A stretch of 64,000 nt of DNA from Acanthornis magna (GCA_036785705.1 JAWUZG010000056.1:3969001-4033000); one strand, 5' to 3'. Positions 1 to 13,914 are shown, counted from the first letter of the stretch. The notes: generated by a model not told the origin, from the sequence alone. Translations and numbers: made by a program.

Positions 1-446
1 ACAAAATTATAGGAATTAAGGTAATTATACTTTATTTTGGCAAACTGTTTACTGAGCACAAAAAGAACTGTGTTAGTGACTGAACAACTTGTCCTTTAGC
101 ATACACCAGCCTTTGAAAAACTCAGCAAAAGTGCATCCAACAAAGTAAACAAATATTAAACAAAGCTGATTTGCCACCATTTGGCAATCTGAGAAGAACT
201 TTACCATAAAGAAAAGGAGTCTGAATTATCCAGTGCCACACTATGCAATCATCATCATTCACATTTTAAAGAAACATTTTGAGTGACCTATTTGATAAAC
301 ATGCCATGATTATCACTTAAACCTGAAGCATCACACAGGTGTTATTCAAGCACCTTGCATCATGCCTGTATTTTACAGCAGACATTACACTATTTCACTT
401 TTGCTCTATAACTATAGAATTTTAAATCTTCAAGACATTCACTTAC
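1..446 (-). other. TJP1: TJP1 intron 4, 5' portion (partial)
   Basis: This is intronic sequence after the exon 4 donor. The intron continues past the left edge. It is AT-rich, and I see no repeat or second exon in it. Confidence 0.85.
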
Positions 447-549
447 AATTTTGGCATTCTTCCCACTTTTCCTCAGCTGCTGAACAGCAAATGCATGCTC
501 GACGTTATCCATTGAAACTCCATTAACCATTGCAACACGATCATTTTCT
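447..549 (-). CDS. TJP1: TJP1 coding exon 4, C-terminal half of PDZ1
   Basis: This 103-bp minus-strand exon starts with the last base of the Gln72 codon and encodes [29 protein letters not shown] and KNAKI, residues 73-106. [14 protein letters not shown] is the PDZ alpha-B helix, which forms one wall of the ligand groove. The acceptor is TTTTCATGTAG (AG at 551-550) and the donor is AATT|GTAAGT (GT at 446-445). It ends in phase 0, so the next exon, outside the window, should continue the final PDZ1 strand. There are no stops, frameshifts or unusual residues. Confidence 0.97.
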
Positions 550-765
550 CTACATGAAAAACATCACAATGTACAGTGTAAACACTTCACGCCAAGAAGC
601 AAATATTGGTAAATAGGTGCCCCTGAGCAAACTGCCTGTATTACAAACCCACTACACCAACAGTTACAGACAGACAATTTGAGAGCAAAACAATTAGGAG
701 GTTAAGCCACTACTGCCCAAGATGAATGCCCCCAAATCAGAACCCAGGTATAATTTGGCACTTAC
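550..765 (-). other. TJP1: TJP1 intron 3 (216 bp)
   Basis: A short intron between exons 3 and 4, with a GTAAG donor and a TTTTCATGTAG acceptor. It splits the Gln72 codon. Nothing else is recognised in it. Confidence 0.9.
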
Positions 766-890
766 TGCAGTAGTCCTTCTGCTGGGCCTCCTTTCAGCAC
801 ATCAGAAATAACTATTGATGTCTCACCACTCTGAAAGTGAGGATTATCTCTTCCTCCAGATATTGCAATACCAAATCCAAATCCAGGGGC
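766..890 (-). CDS. TJP1: TJP1 coding exon 3, PDZ1 carboxylate-binding loop
   Basis: This 125-bp minus-strand exon encodes residues 31-71 plus two bases of codon 72. It begins [17 protein letters not shown] (residues 33-36) is the PDZ carboxylate-binding loop, corresponding to the classic GLGF, which in ZO-1 PDZ1 receives the C-terminal valine of claudins. It continues through [19 protein letters not shown] to GGPAEGLL. The acceptor is ATTATAG (AG at 892-891) and the donor is CTGCA|GTAAG (GT at 765-764). The split codon CA|A gives Gln72. Mammals have GQLQ where this sequence has GLLQ, a likely lineage difference rather than an error. Confidence 0.97.
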
Positions 891-3800
891 CTATAATGCA
901 GTAAGAGAGATACTTTTACTTTCCAGTATCTAATGGTCACAATTTGCATTCCCACCTCAAACACAAAAAGGTCCTATGAGATGAATACAAATTTTAGAAA
1001 GAAAGCAGGATCAATGAACCAATCAATGCTAGGCAATCCAGTAAGAGGAAATAGATTAAAAATAAACACTTTTAGAAGGAAGAGAGTTTTGGAGCAACTA
1101 CCCAGCCTCTTGCAAGAGTTTACAGTTCTCATGTGCATTTTATGGCCTAGACCTCAGGTGGTCATCAGCAAGACCTCAATCTTCAGTAAGCGCAGCAAAC
1201 CATTGCACTGGGCTGCAACAGTGACTCAAACCCCTATATCACTTCCTGCAACACTTTCTTTGAGTTTTCCCATTATGGTATTTACCCAGCTTGACCTCAC
1301 TTAGCTCAGGAACTGACAGGATTGCAGCACACAGTAGTATGACTGCAGGCTCAGTTCTTACGAATAATACCAAGATCACTTGTACCATTAAATACATCAA
1401 AACCTTGTCAGCACTTGCAAATCATCTGCATCTTAACAAAAGTAATTTGCTTCAATCTTTTCCCTCTAGGGTGACCTGCCACTACAGCAAGGTCAGTGCC
1501 TCTGAAAAGTTATTCCTGTTAGATATTTCAAGATACAACAATGATGCTTATATTTCTGCCTGGAAGCAGCAAGGGTGGGAAATAAGCTTTCTAAATATAA
1601 CTGATCTGCAAACCATCTAGCTCTTTCCTCATTGCCCAGAAAACATTTTGAGGATATTACCATTTAAATGCTGTATTTTGCTCAAGAATTTATTCTGCAA
1701 TTTTCAACAATGCAAAATACAGTCACTGGATGGAAAAGATCAGGTTTGGGTCAATCCCGCCCCTTCATTTCACAGAGCACACACTTTCTGCTGGCAGACT
1801 TCACCTTCTCTTTTTCAGACTTTTCAACAAACATGACCCAGCTTTAGCAAGGAGTTTCATAACCTTCCAGTGACAGCAGAGGCAACATGGCAGTCTGCAT
1901 CTGGCTGCAAGACACATGACATTCAGCTTTTTGGACATTAATTACTGCCCAAAACCAATCTGTTTCCTATTTCCTCCCAAAACAGAGGTCATAAAAAGAT
2001 GTTTCAGATTTGCCTCTAAGCAGTGAATAGGAACATACAATATTAAAATACAGATTTGGAGATTCGCTGCTCAGAAATGAAGTTGAGCAGTTAGCCCATA
2101 CTCTTGCCAAGAAGAAAGCTGGTCTAAGTGGGGGGGAATGGGGAAGGGCACACTTTACTGCATCTTTTACATCCATTTTAATTCATTCGAGGATGAACCG
2201 ACTTCTTTTCAAAATACATTCCAGACAGATCAACTAGAAATCATGGCTGGGATGCAAGAATTTAGTGAAACTTGGTGCCATGAAGGAGGACCTTAATGTC
2301 CACTTATGACCAGAGCTAGGGGTTTTTTTCCGTTTTATTCCTGAAAGTCAAAGAGAATATATAATAGCCTACACAAATGTGTTACATAAAATCCTTTCAA
2401 AACAGTAATATTTCCCCTCTCATGCCACTCCTTCTTTTAGTTTTCCATTATTTTAACAAACAGAACTTAGTTTGCCCTGTATTTGAGTGGGGAAGGAAAG
2501 GGAGAAAAGAGATAATAACAAAGACATTTAAGTCAAACTTTATTAAATATTCTCTATCTTTCCTTCACCATAAACAAAAATATTTTTAAAATTCTCCACT
2601 CATGGCAAGAAATACAATCATCAGGCTAAGGTCAGTAGAAACTCACTGTAAACCTTATCTTGCCGCTTGCCACACTGTTTTTTAAAAGCAGATTTGCAAA
2701 TCAAATCACCAGTATGAAGATGACTACATTTCATACTTTGATGTTCTCTTCCAGAAGCCCTGAAACAATGCAGTCTCATACACAGACAGCAGTTAAAAGA
2801 GCCCACAAGTCAGATAAAGTTTCTAATAATATTAAGGCCTTCAGAAACACTTCCAATTAAAAAGTTCAAACCCTGAATCATTCTGAAAATATAAGAGCTC
2901 ACATAAGAAATCTCCCAGTAAAAATCAGCCTACCCACTTTTCATTTTATCCTGCTGCCTACCATCATCTGGAGAGACAACTGATTATCAGAACTGCTCTC
3001 TGGAAACTGAGCCTAGCTCCTAGACATGTCTGGAAATAGCAAGATGTCCATCACTACAGACTATACAAGATACTAAAATATCTTAAGTAAAACTGCATTA
3101 AAAAAATAAATATCACAACTTCACCTGTCAGATGCTGTAGAAAAACCACAAAAAAGAGCTGTACCACTCTGCTTTCCCACAGTAATGCAGTGTGGGAGAG
3201 GCAAAAATGTAGGTACATAACTGGTTTCAGTTCTTTGGGGGAAGGACACACAGAACTGAGTTCCAAGTAGGAAAAAACCCACGTGATATACAAAGCACAT
3301 GGTTCCTTCTTCAAGTCCTTTGCAGTTAAGTATATAAACCCAGAAGACCTCTCAATAAAAGATAAAATGTAGCAACCTGATAAGCTTTAACTGCATTTGA
3401 GACTGTCTCAATCCCTCAAGAGTTAAGCAGCAATCCAATCCAGGAAGTTGGAAGAGTAGTAAAGCAAGGGAACAAAAACTCTTGGTGAGAAATTCCAGCC
3501 TCTCCTTCCCAAAAAAAGTTTCAAATGAGTCTTTTGACAGTAGTGCTAGCATTCACCAGTAAGCCCTCTCCCAACATTAAGGATAAATTCTAAGCACATA
3601 CTTGTTTAATATTAGTGTAAGAGTTTTGGTTTTGTTATCTGGCAGATGGAAATAACTTTATTTTTAATTGACTAAATTAATGCTATGGAAGTTATTAACA
3701 GTATACATCATCAGCTTTCAACACCTAAGAGCTACTTGATCAGCTAACAAAACAGTTATACCAGAACAGTTGGCAGAATTTTGGCACATAAAAGATCATA

Positions 3801-5317
3801 ACCAAAATTATAATCAAATCATACTTTCACATCAATGCTATAAAAGAACTTTTGACTATGCTGCAACTGAACATGAGATCTCTCCCTCCTATCAAGTACT
3901 TAAAAATTTGTTCAAGGTAACACCATATTGCAGCATTCCATTATTTCTTTGTGCACTGACTAAACTCCTCACTTCTGGTGTCACTGAAATTACTGCTCCA
4001 ATAAACCAGGAAAAGGTCCCCTTCAAGAGAAAATGATTTCTCACCAAGCCCACAAGCCAACCTATGGCAGTTTTTGTTTGGTTTTGACTATAAAGCAGTA
4101 TTGATTTAATCAGTAACGTGAGCAAAAAAATTGAAGTTTACAGAGATTCCAGGGATGAATGGACAGCTTCAAGAAGAAAACATAAAGGACAATTAATTGC
4201 ACATAGAAATAACACTTCTTGCTGAAAAACTTGGTGACCTAAAAATTGTAGGGAGCTTAAAGAATAGCCTAGATAAACATCATAACACATCTTTATTTTT
4301 ACTTATATTTTTCTTTCAGCATGTGGCTGCACTCAGAGACAGGGCATTTTGTCAGCCTTCCGGTCAAACTGAGCACTGCTCTCTTTCCGAAAGGGCGCCT
4401 ACCCAAACAGTTACTTTGAATCACAACATTAAAGCCTTTAGAATCAACAGCTAAGAGATCTGACAGAAAATTAACATTGTATCTGACAAGCTGACCTGCA
4501 CACACACATCTTTTTTCCAAGATCCATTCATCCCACCAAAGCCACTGTTAAAATGTGTTTATTCTATGATGAAGTGAAGGCAAATGACATAATTTGCTCC
4601 CTTGAGAAAATACTTTCACATCTCCCTGTTTTCAGAATGAATACAGCTATTTGGACCATGATACCATGGTCACTTTAATACTAAGCTGCTGCCAGAAATG
4701 GCATCCCACCCTGCTCTGACTCTCCCTAAGTAATTAATTCCTTATTGATTCTTGTACAGCTTTCATGATAGCTGCATCAGAACTCAATTTAATTTAGGAG
4801 TAACTCAAACAAGAGGAGTCAGTCTAAATGCAAAAGCAGTCTTGCTCTTCACTGAGTCCCAGTACACATTCCCTTGTGCAGGGTACACCTTCGGACCACC
4901 CACAATCACTACTTTCAGCCACTGGTTTAAGAAAGTGGCAAGCAAATAAGACCATTTTAAATACATTTATTTATATGCAGCTACATTGTTTTATGTCCCT
5001 CCAAATAAAGTATTAAAACTTTCGAGCACAGTTACAGCACATCCATGAATGAACAGAGATTTCTACCTCCCTTCAGTTAAGCACAGATGTAATCTAAGGC
5101 TTTGTTTCTGGCACAGTTATTCGGAGGCAGGCTTATCTCTGAAACCCAACAAACAAATAGAGCTATCACATGGAGCTTTTACAACACTTCTAAATTTAAA
5201 CAAAGGAATATGACAGTTTCCTTTCCTTTTACTTCCTGACATCTGGCTTTTTCCTATTGTTTTCAAAAACTACCAGTATCCTGCGTTAGGCACACACAAC
5301 CAATTGTATGAACTTAC
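891..5317 (-). other. TJP1: TJP1 intron 2 (about 4.4 kb)
   Basis: AT-rich intron between exons 2 and 3. The short open frames on both strands have no recognisable protein content and look like chance frames. I see no LINE, tRNA-like or structured RNA element. Confidence 0.85.
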
Positions 5318-5374
5318 CCTGTGAAGAGTCACTGTGTGTTGTTCCCATATAGCTGTTTCTTCCATTGTTGTGCT
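5318..5374 (-). CDS. TJP1: TJP1 coding exon 2, start of PDZ1
   Basis: This 57-bp minus-strand exon has 19 codons: STTMEETAIWEQHTVTLHR, residues 12-30. The acceptor is a pyrimidine-rich tract ending TTAG (AG at 5376-5375) and the donor is AGG|GTAAGTT (GT at 5317-5316). Both flanking introns are phase 0. TVTLHR is the first beta strand of PDZ1. The internal methionine (codon ATG in ACAACAATGG, with A at -3 and G at +4) is in a good initiation context. It could serve as start codon for transcripts using a different non-coding first exon. Identification is by near-identity to mammalian ZO-1 over the whole exon. Confidence 0.97.
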
Positions 5375-7428
5375 CTAAGGAGAAAAAAAAACCCCAAAGA
5401 TCAGACTTCATTTTCAATAGCTGCATAAAGACCACAAACAGAAAATTACACTCAAAAGTAATATTAATATTCATATAGAATAGCTACAGAAGAAGTTGGC
5501 CCGGCTCATTCATTACACATTTCCTGCCTTTATATGTCACATCTGAACTTCCTGTGCTCCTGTGGAAGGGGAAGAAGGGAAGAATAGGCAAAACAGATTA
5601 CAGAGCTTGAAGTTACAAAGAAATTTCAAGGGAAGGACTACAAGCAGCATTTGTGACGGCTCTCTTGGTTGCTCATTAAGCTTGCAGCAGATGTAGCCAG
5701 TCCAATCAGTTGTATTTATATTCTAACACTTATGCTTACATTCTCCTTTTGCTTGTTCTAACTGTATGCAGATTACCACCAGTTCATGAACACCCAGCTA
5801 CAGATTACAGCACCTGTGCTACTGTATTATGCACACAGGTCACATTTAATGGACTGCAGTTTAGTGCAGGCTAATTATTTTAGTCAATAATAGCACTGTA
5901 GAAATTACAAGGTCCTCTCTAAGGTAACTAGATTAAACAGTAACATTATGACAATATTGACATACCTGCATTTCTGCTTAAAAGAGCACTACTTAGTGTG
6001 CCGCGACAAGCTAACATTTGAAAAGGGGAAAATAGCATGAGGGAGGAAAACCTAGCAGAGCCCAAGGCCTGAAAACAGGCAGGAAGGCAGCAGGAAATGC
6101 ATTGGGAACATCCTGCTATTACATTTTCTACCTTTCCAGAGGGACTGTCCAGTGTTTTGCTCCATACTCACCCCTCTCATAAGCATGCAATCCACTAATC
6201 ACAGAACAGAATCAGAACACAAACATCTCTGCAACATGGGGGTGCTGGTTTTTTTGAAAATCTACTTTGCTCTCAATTTGTTTCAGTTACAGTAATTCAG
6301 TCACTCCAACAAAAAGTACTCCCAACTTTTAATCCAGTCCTGCATCATAGGGAACAGTAGTAGGAGTGTTTACTCTCACCAGCAATACCTCTGAAAACTT
6401 TATCCAATTTTAAAACACCAGAATTTGCAACTAGGTTCAAAAAGTGAGTTCTTCTCATGATGCCAAAAAGCTCTGCATTTTTCCCTCTGCATTTTGTGCT
6501 TGAATTTCAAGGGTCAAGATGTGCCACATTACTGCTCATTTCTCTTTCAGGGTTCACTTCTCTTGAAAGTGCTTTTGTGACTTAATTGGGATGTATTTCA
6601 TTCAAACAGCTGTAATTCTCCTCAATTCAGTACCAAATGTTGCTCCTCTGCATTAAAAATTGATTCAACTCTACTCCAGAATTAGATTATTTCCCTCCAG
6701 CTTTTTAAATGCAGACCAAATATATATTAAAACAGTAACAATTTATACACACAAAGCCATCTCTGAAACAAAACAGAATGTTTTGCTTGCTAAACGGTCA
6801 AGGAATACTGATTTTCTTCCTTATTTCTGATGTTCTCATTCTGTCTTACTTTTGGCAAGAGCTTCTCAGGCTAAACATCTCATCAACAAGTGAAGAATTA
6901 TCTCTGCAAGTTAACTTCCAAAGCAAAAAGTTTTAAATAGCTCCTGTTCAGAAGAAAGTGCAACAGGAATCCAATAAAGGCCTGCAAAAGTCGTAATTCA
7001 CATTATAATTGAAATAGGCTGCCTCATTTCTACCTGCAATTACCAAGAGAGAAGTGAACCCTCCTGGCTCATTTCCTGCACTTGTTCTGGCAGCGCTCTG
7101 CAGGTACAGCCCTGTGGCAGCACACAGGGCCCCTCACCCAGCACAGTTCGAGTTCCTTGGCTGATTTTCCATGGCTCTGAGTGCCTCACTGCTGGAGCTT
7201 GGGACACAGGGCACAGGGCAAACAACACCAACAGGCTCTGGATATGGCATGAACTGATAAAACCCAGTTTAACCAGCTCAGCACTGCTCCTGCTGGATCT
7301 GGGAGAACTGGCAAAGCCAGAGCTGGAGCAGGGCAAGATAACAAAAACAGCTAAGACATGACTCAGAAAAACAGAAATTACCTATGTAACATGCTTCTGA
7401 GAACTGTGAAAAGACTTACTACATCACA

Positions 7429-7500
7429 AAAAAAAGACAATGTAAAAGACAAATGTAAAAAAAAACCAACAAAAAAACCCCAAAACAAACAAAAAAATTA
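7429..7500. repeat. A-rich low-complexity tract
   Basis: About 70 bp of A-rich sequence with scattered C, in intron 1. No retroelement body was recognised beside it. Confidence 0.85.
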
Positions 7501-8230
7501 ACCTCACAACCTTTCTAAACCTGGACAGGGCACTCATTGCTCAGATTGAGACTGCCATTTTTAATGCCTTTCACCATTCTCCAAAAGCTCAGTCTTTCCA
7601 CTTTGTTCTCCATTTTTTTGCTCACACTACCGCAATCACCCTCCCTAGATTTTACTAACACATCCATTTCAAATGTACAAGACTTGGAAACATCAAATAT
7701 CCATTAGTTACACAGGAAAGCAAGTAATATGTTATTTTCATTCCTTCTGCATGCCCACACAGTCCAATCAAGAACAGTGAACACAGTTCAAAGGCAGTCT
7801 GAGGTGTGTGTTGGCTTTGACACAAACTGCTTAGTGAGTTAGTTTCTGATTGGTAAAGAACTACATTCACTCACAAAAGACCAAGAGAAGTTTGAAGAAG
7901 ACCTGTGACGGTACTCACACCACTTAGCACTGCCAACTGAGGCAGAAGAGTGAGCCCATGCTACCATCAGCTGAGGTCCCTGTTGTGATGCTGCTCTTAG
8001 TCCACACTCAAAGTGTTCTATTTTTCATGCTATCCACCACGAATTTAGGAGAAATCAAGGTGACTCAGCAGGAACTGAGAAATATATACAGCCTAACACC
8101 CAGAAAGTAGGGATATAGGAGAATACTAATGCCCCAGTCTAGAGTTTTAACAATTTAACAGAGACCCTTCAATACCTTTGAAATGCAAGTGGACAACTTT
8201 GCAAACTCTTCTATTACCAATGGCTCTCTA

Positions 8231-8712
8231 CATCACATAATCACGTAATTTTTAAGGCTGGAAGACACCTCTGGAGATCATCCAGTCCAAACCTCCTGCC
8301 AAGGCAGGGTCACCTGAAGAGGTGACACAGGAACTTGCCCAGGTGGGTTTGGAATGTCTCCAGAGAAAGAGACTCCATGACCACCCCCAGCAGCTCTTCC
8401 AGTGCTCTGCCCCCCTCCATGGAAAGCAGTTGGCTCCTCATGCCGAGGTGAAACTTCTTGTGTTTTAGTTTACAGCCACTGCTCCTTGTCCTGTCACTGG
8501 GCACCACTGAAGAGTCTAGCGCCATGCTCTGGGCACCCGCCTTGGAGGTATTTATATGCATTAATGAGATCTCTCAGTCTTCTCCAGACTAAACAGGTCT
8601 AGTTTTTCCTCATAAGGAATGCTCCAGACCCTTCACCATCTTTGTGGCCTCCACTGAACCCTCTCCAGCAAGTCCTTGTCTTTCTGGTACTGAGGAGCCA
8701 GAACTGAGCATA
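8231..8712 (-). mobile_element. CR1 LINE 3' fragment, 5'-truncated
   Basis: The plus strand shows the reverse complement of a CR1 tail. It begins near TTTTTAAGGCTGGAAGACAC and runs through CTCTGGAGATCATCCAGTCC, ATGTCTCCAGAGAAAGAGAC, GTCACTGGGCACCACTGAAG and TACTGAGGAGCCAGAACTG. The element is therefore minus-oriented. About 480 bp of the 3' region remain; the reverse transcriptase is absent. A TA-rich stretch adjoins the truncated 5' end at 8710. This is typical of the short CR1 copies in bird genomes. Confidence 0.93.
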
Positions 8713-9160
8713 TATATATAAAGAATAAAAAGAATAGAAAGAATGATGGTATCATTACTTCTGTGATTTATTTTATGCTTTTGCTTGATTAAAATGAAGT
8801 GTTTCCTTAAACTCATCTTAAAGACATTTATGTAGACAGTTAGATTCCCAGCTCTGTATATGGCAAGTAGATGTGTTTGCGGGTTGAGTTTTTTATTATT
8901 ATTTAAAGGATAGGGTCATACATGATGTTGCAATTCATCAATATGGAAGTTATGAAACTTATCATTTGCTAAGAAACTTGGAAACATCAAATCTTGTTCA
9001 ACTCTTTCATCTTTAGAATTGCCCTGAGAAATAAACATATCAAAGTAAACATCTTTCCAGAAAGCTCCCTTTGTGGGCTTATAAGGGGCCTTCAAACAAC
9101 AACAAACATTTTTTGCTCCCCTTCTCAACATATTTCTTTCCTTCTTCTCAATGGTTGGGG

Positions 9161-9181
9161 TTTTCTTTTTTTTTTTTTTTT
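9161..9181. repeat. T-rich homopolymer
   Basis: TTTTC followed by a run of about 16 T, in intron 1. Confidence 0.9.
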
Positions 9182-10459
9182 AAAAAAGACCATGCCTTTT
9201 CTCACACAACTTTTACCTTCACACACATATCTGGGTGTGTGTGGACATACATATATATGCTTTTCTTTCAAGCATCTTGAAGGACAATAACCAACCCAAC
9301 AAAACACTGGCTACCAAACTGAGCAACGCCACCATGTTGCAAATAGCACTGCTCAGAGTACCTGTGCTGCAGGTGGAAAAGCTGTTGGCAGCAGCAGCAC
9401 TGAACCACCCCCAGGCTTGAGAAGACAGTTCCAGTTACGTTTGGAAAGCTTTAAACAGCAACAGAAATTGGTATTTTAACTTAAAATAATGCAAGTTTCC
9501 TGAGGGGAGGTTTCTTGCAGATTAACACTTTTTAGATTTCTACACCTCAGCTCAGGCTAAGACCAGAGCTCCTACACATTCTTGAAATCCAAGCCTGAAT
9601 AGTTTCCCACTGTGTCTTTCCAAGTCTAGGGGGACTTCCTAGAGGAATTACTGTTTTCCTTTTTTAACTCAACTGCTTTTCAGAAGAAGTGAATTGTGTT
9701 TCAAATGACAAGACAGATTTTAAGGAATTGTTTCCTCATTTGTAATCAAATTTTGACATATGAGGTCAAATGTGTTTCCTACTGTCTTATTTCTTAGTAA
9801 AACTTAACAGTAATTTTCTACAAATACACGTAAGTGTTAAATATCTATAGTTGCCATCCATTTCCATACATTCCTCACTAAGGACAACAAGATTATTACA
9901 TTTTCAGAAAAATAATATCTACCTATATAAAGCAGATTTTCCTCTGGACAACACAAGAGGATCCTACTGTGGGAAGCACTGAGTTGCATTTAGCGTCTTT
10001 AGCAGCCTCCTTTTGCAGATCAGCATTGACAGCTGTCCTACAGACAATAAAATGAAGCAACTACTTCTGCTACCCCAGGGGGCATATTGCTCCTATTCTC
10101 CACAGAACACAGTGGGGAGAGGAAAGGTATCTGACAGCCCTGAGCTCTTTCAGCCGCAACAAGCAAACCACAGGAAGCGAATGGTCAGATCACAAACTCA
10201 ACCATGTAAAGAACAGCAGCTTTGCTTCAAGCTTGCAGTCTCATGTTGTGTACACCGAACTTACAATAAAATGCTCATGTCAAAAAACATTCCTATTTAT
10301 CCTGAGAAAATCCTAACATCTGTGACATAGTGTTCTTATTCAAGACACAAAAAAAGAGAAGGAAGAACTGGTAAGGCGCTGTATAAAAAAAAAGGAAAAA
10401 AGACTATATCAGTCTATGTACGACATAATCCTGTGTTATATATAGTATTATTTATATAC

Positions 10460-10500
10460 ATTTAGAGCGAGAGTCTGGAATATTTAGAGTGAGAGTCCCT
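10460..10500. repeat. Two-copy tandem duplication, unit about 22 bp
   Basis: ATTTAGAGCGAGAGTC is followed 22 bases on by ATTTAGAGTGAGAGTC, inside TJP1 intron 1. Confidence 0.8.
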
Positions 10501-11627
10501 CTTCAGAAGGACACACCAGACACACATATGCCTCACCCATCTTGCTGCATATTTATTTGGCTTCTGAAATTAATTTCCTATTATTCTTGGGGAAGTCCAG
10601 TTCAGCAGTAGGATGCTATTGAACTTCCAAGTTCTAAAGGTTAAATGCAGAATCGATACATTTTGATTGCACTTATGGGAACAAGAATTAAAAGTGCTTA
10701 TCAGAACAATTAGAATTTGCAACTGTTACAAGAATTTCTGCAGTTTGTTAGGTATCTAGGGGGTGATATTTATCATTCACTTTAAAAAATCAACATAATC
10801 GAAGTCAATATCCAAAACACACAGCTTCCTGAGGAAGTATAGAAAAGAAAACAGAATCTTCCGCAGCCAGCCCAGAGCAAGGGATGAAGAGGTCATTTCC
10901 CTACACGCAGCATATCTTTCAGCACTCAGCTGCAGCACCATGGTGCTTCCAACACCAACCAGGATGGCTTCCTACAGATACTCACCTTTGTCCTTGCCTA
11001 GTTAAACTACAGCCACCTTAAATTCCAACAGATTCCCTCCAATTGTCTTACCATGAAAGCCTTCAGCTGACTGGGGGCAGGGGACCCATTTTTTAACAGT
11101 TGTTCCCCTGCAATTAGTGCAATGAGGTCAGAATCCCATTATCTGACTGATTTTATCAACTGAAAGGAGAGCTTTGTCTTACATAGTCTAACACACGCAC
11201 AATGCACCACAGCCTCCCTACAGGGAATCTTAGAGTTACTGGAGGTATTTCAAAGACTGGCAGCCAACTCCTGGAGCCAGCGCGGGCAGTCAGGAGGAGC
11301 AGAGCACTGAGGCAGGGTCACCTCAGCAAACTGCTCGCTGCTACAGCTACATTCCCACCCACAGCCCTGTGTCTCTGCCCTACACTCTGCAAACAGCCTG
11401 TATCTTCGTTTTTCACTTGATCATCACTCCTTCCAAGAAGGACTGTTTCCCTGAACATATTTTTGAGAAAAAACTCAAGAGAGATCAGACAGCGCAGTCC
11501 AGGGACTGCCACAGAGACAAACAACATGCACCTGATGCTGTTTGATTATCTCTTTTACACAGCAGTGCTAAATGGAGAAGAAAACACCCACTACAGGACT
11601 CTTTTGAGATGTGTATAAAAAAATTTC

Positions 11628-11700
11628 ACAGAATCACTGAAGCTGAGAAGCCAGTCTTTAGTCTTGCCTTCTGTCTAAGTGACATCAACCATCTATTGAA
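11628..11700 (-). mobile_element. Possible very old CR1 3' end
   Basis: TTTCACAGAATCACTGAAGC resembles the start of a reverse-complemented CR1 tail (CACAGAATCA...), but similarity fades within about 50 bases. Weak support. Confidence 0.25.
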
Positions 11701-13721
11701 ATAGAAATAATAACCTTATTCTCTGAAGCAGATGTACTCACCACCTAAAAGTAAAGCAGTGCTCATTGCAACTTTTTCCCATCTGATATATTGTATCGGT
11801 TCCAAGCTGAAGTCAAGAGTTCTACGCCTCCCAAACATTCACCCACATTTATTAGCCCACCTTATGAAAAGTCTGTATGAGGAAAGCCACTATTAAAGCT
11901 GCTCTTCAGGTGACAGTGCACAATCCAAGTCAGAAAAAATACAGAATTTTCAACATTGCATGTTAGTAAAATGAATTTACTTTGATTTAGATCGTGATGG
12001 AAGTACAAAGTCTCTACTACAATAGTACACCAACAGTTTGAACCATTCTTTACATCAGGAAGAACAACCTTGAGAGGAAAAACTAGGACTAAATATATAC
12101 ATGTACATTTTAACAATAACTTGCACTCAGTTTTCCGTGTGCTTCCAAAACCACATGCCACTCTGCAAGACACTGCCTTACTAAACACAATTTCCACTGC
12201 TTCCGGATCTAAAATTCCAAAAGTCAGTGGCTACCTTTTGAACATACAGATACTGTGTGTATCTAAAAACATCCCTAACCACTAGTTTTCTTGATGAATT
12301 TCTCTACAAGAGACATTTTTGCTCTGACTTCTGGGCACTGTTCTCTCCAAGCTAAAAAAAGTAGCTCAGTATTTAACTCACCACATCCAAGTACTACCCA
12401 GCTTGTTTAGCATGAATCACTTTTCCAGAATAGCCTCTCAAGTCCAAGCTTCACGTATCAGAGATGGGATCATAAAACCTTTCTGTTGGTGGTACTGCTG
12501 CTCAATGTTAGACCCCTCTTCCATAAAAGTCTTTATCAAGAACAGTATGTACAAATTTGGAGGGATGCTGCATTTTAGTTAAATAATTAAATACTGGATT
12601 ACAGATCCAGTTAAATCTGCGTATTTATAGAAGTGTTTATGACACAGGCCTAGTAAATCACATTATCCATGAAAGGCAGAAGGCTGACACTCAGGAATAA
12701 GGCAAAACAAACCAAAGTGCAAGACCCACATGCAGGCACATCTCCAATGATCTCAGATCAAGTTACTTCAGATGAAGAATACCACTCAAACACCCTGGTA
12801 ACAGTATCAGCCAGCAGCTAAGCAAAGCTTACTAGCTCCTGATGGCTAAGGCATGGGAAAGCTGTGCTTGAGAGTTCGGGATCCTTGTCTGTTTTGCTTC
12901 TTTCCATTTTGCTTTCCAGCTGGCAGTGAAACCACATAGGATCACAAACTCCAAAGTGCTGGCAATAGTGTTTCACAGATCACTACTCCAGGCCAGTACA
13001 CCAGCAAAAGATAGCAAAATCACACACAACAAAAAGGCTAAAAAAGCAAAGTGGCAAGCCATGTTTCTACCCCCAGCAAGGGAAGTTGCCACAGAAGCAT
13101 GGATAACTTGCACTTTGCTTTGGCTTTAAGTCTTTTCTCTACCATACTGACCTAGGTCAGTATTATTAGGACCTAAAGATACCTAATTTAGAGTATAAAT
13201 TGTAACATGGAATTGAAAGGATTAATCCTCTCATTATTGACCTCAAATTTGATTTTTTGGATAACATTTCAAAATCAAAATCTTCATGGAACTCATATAA
13301 TATTTTAATTGTTTAAATCTCGGGATGTAACTTGAAAAGCAATTATTTTATTACAAGTACCTGCTTAAGCAGCACACACTGCCCTCCTGCTAGTTTCCAT
13401 CCCCAAAAAGATCCCCTCCCTCATAGCTTGGGCAAGTGTTACACACATTTACATGCTCATTGTTACCTGTATCACCACCAGTTCATCTCAACACCAACAG
13501 CAACTGCTCCTGGTACAGTTTGTAGGCAGTTCCGGGAATGCAAAAGCTCAAACTACAACCTCCCACCAAAGTAAAATACACCCTATGGAAGTGCACCAGT
13601 GGAGCTCAGAAGTGCACACAGCTGTGACCAGTGTCACAGCAACTGACACAGCTTAGCACAGCAAATTCCAGTCACATACTGCCTGCCCGGTGGGTTTGTT
13701 TGGAAACCACAGTGGTGGTCA

Positions 13722-13914
13722 AATGGTGATGCAGACTGCCCAGGAAGGCCATGGAATATCATCATCCTTGGAGGTGCTCAGAATTCATCTGGACAAGATG
13801 CTGGGTAACCTGCTGTAGCTGACCCTGCTCTGAGTATGGGACTAGACTAGATGATCTCTAGAGATCTGATGAGCTCTACATGATCTGACCTCACTGTTCT
13901 GCAATTATTCTATA
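13722..13914 (+). mobile_element. CR1 LINE 3' tail, plus orientation
   Basis: Recognised from CAGACTGCCCAGGAAGGCCA, the TTGGAGGTGCTCAGAATTC segment, GTAGCTGACCCTGCTCTGAG and GACTAGACTAGATGATCTC, ending in a degraded TATTCTATA tail that matches the terminal ATTCTATG-type repeat of CR1. Heavily 5'-truncated and diverged. Confidence 0.85.
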
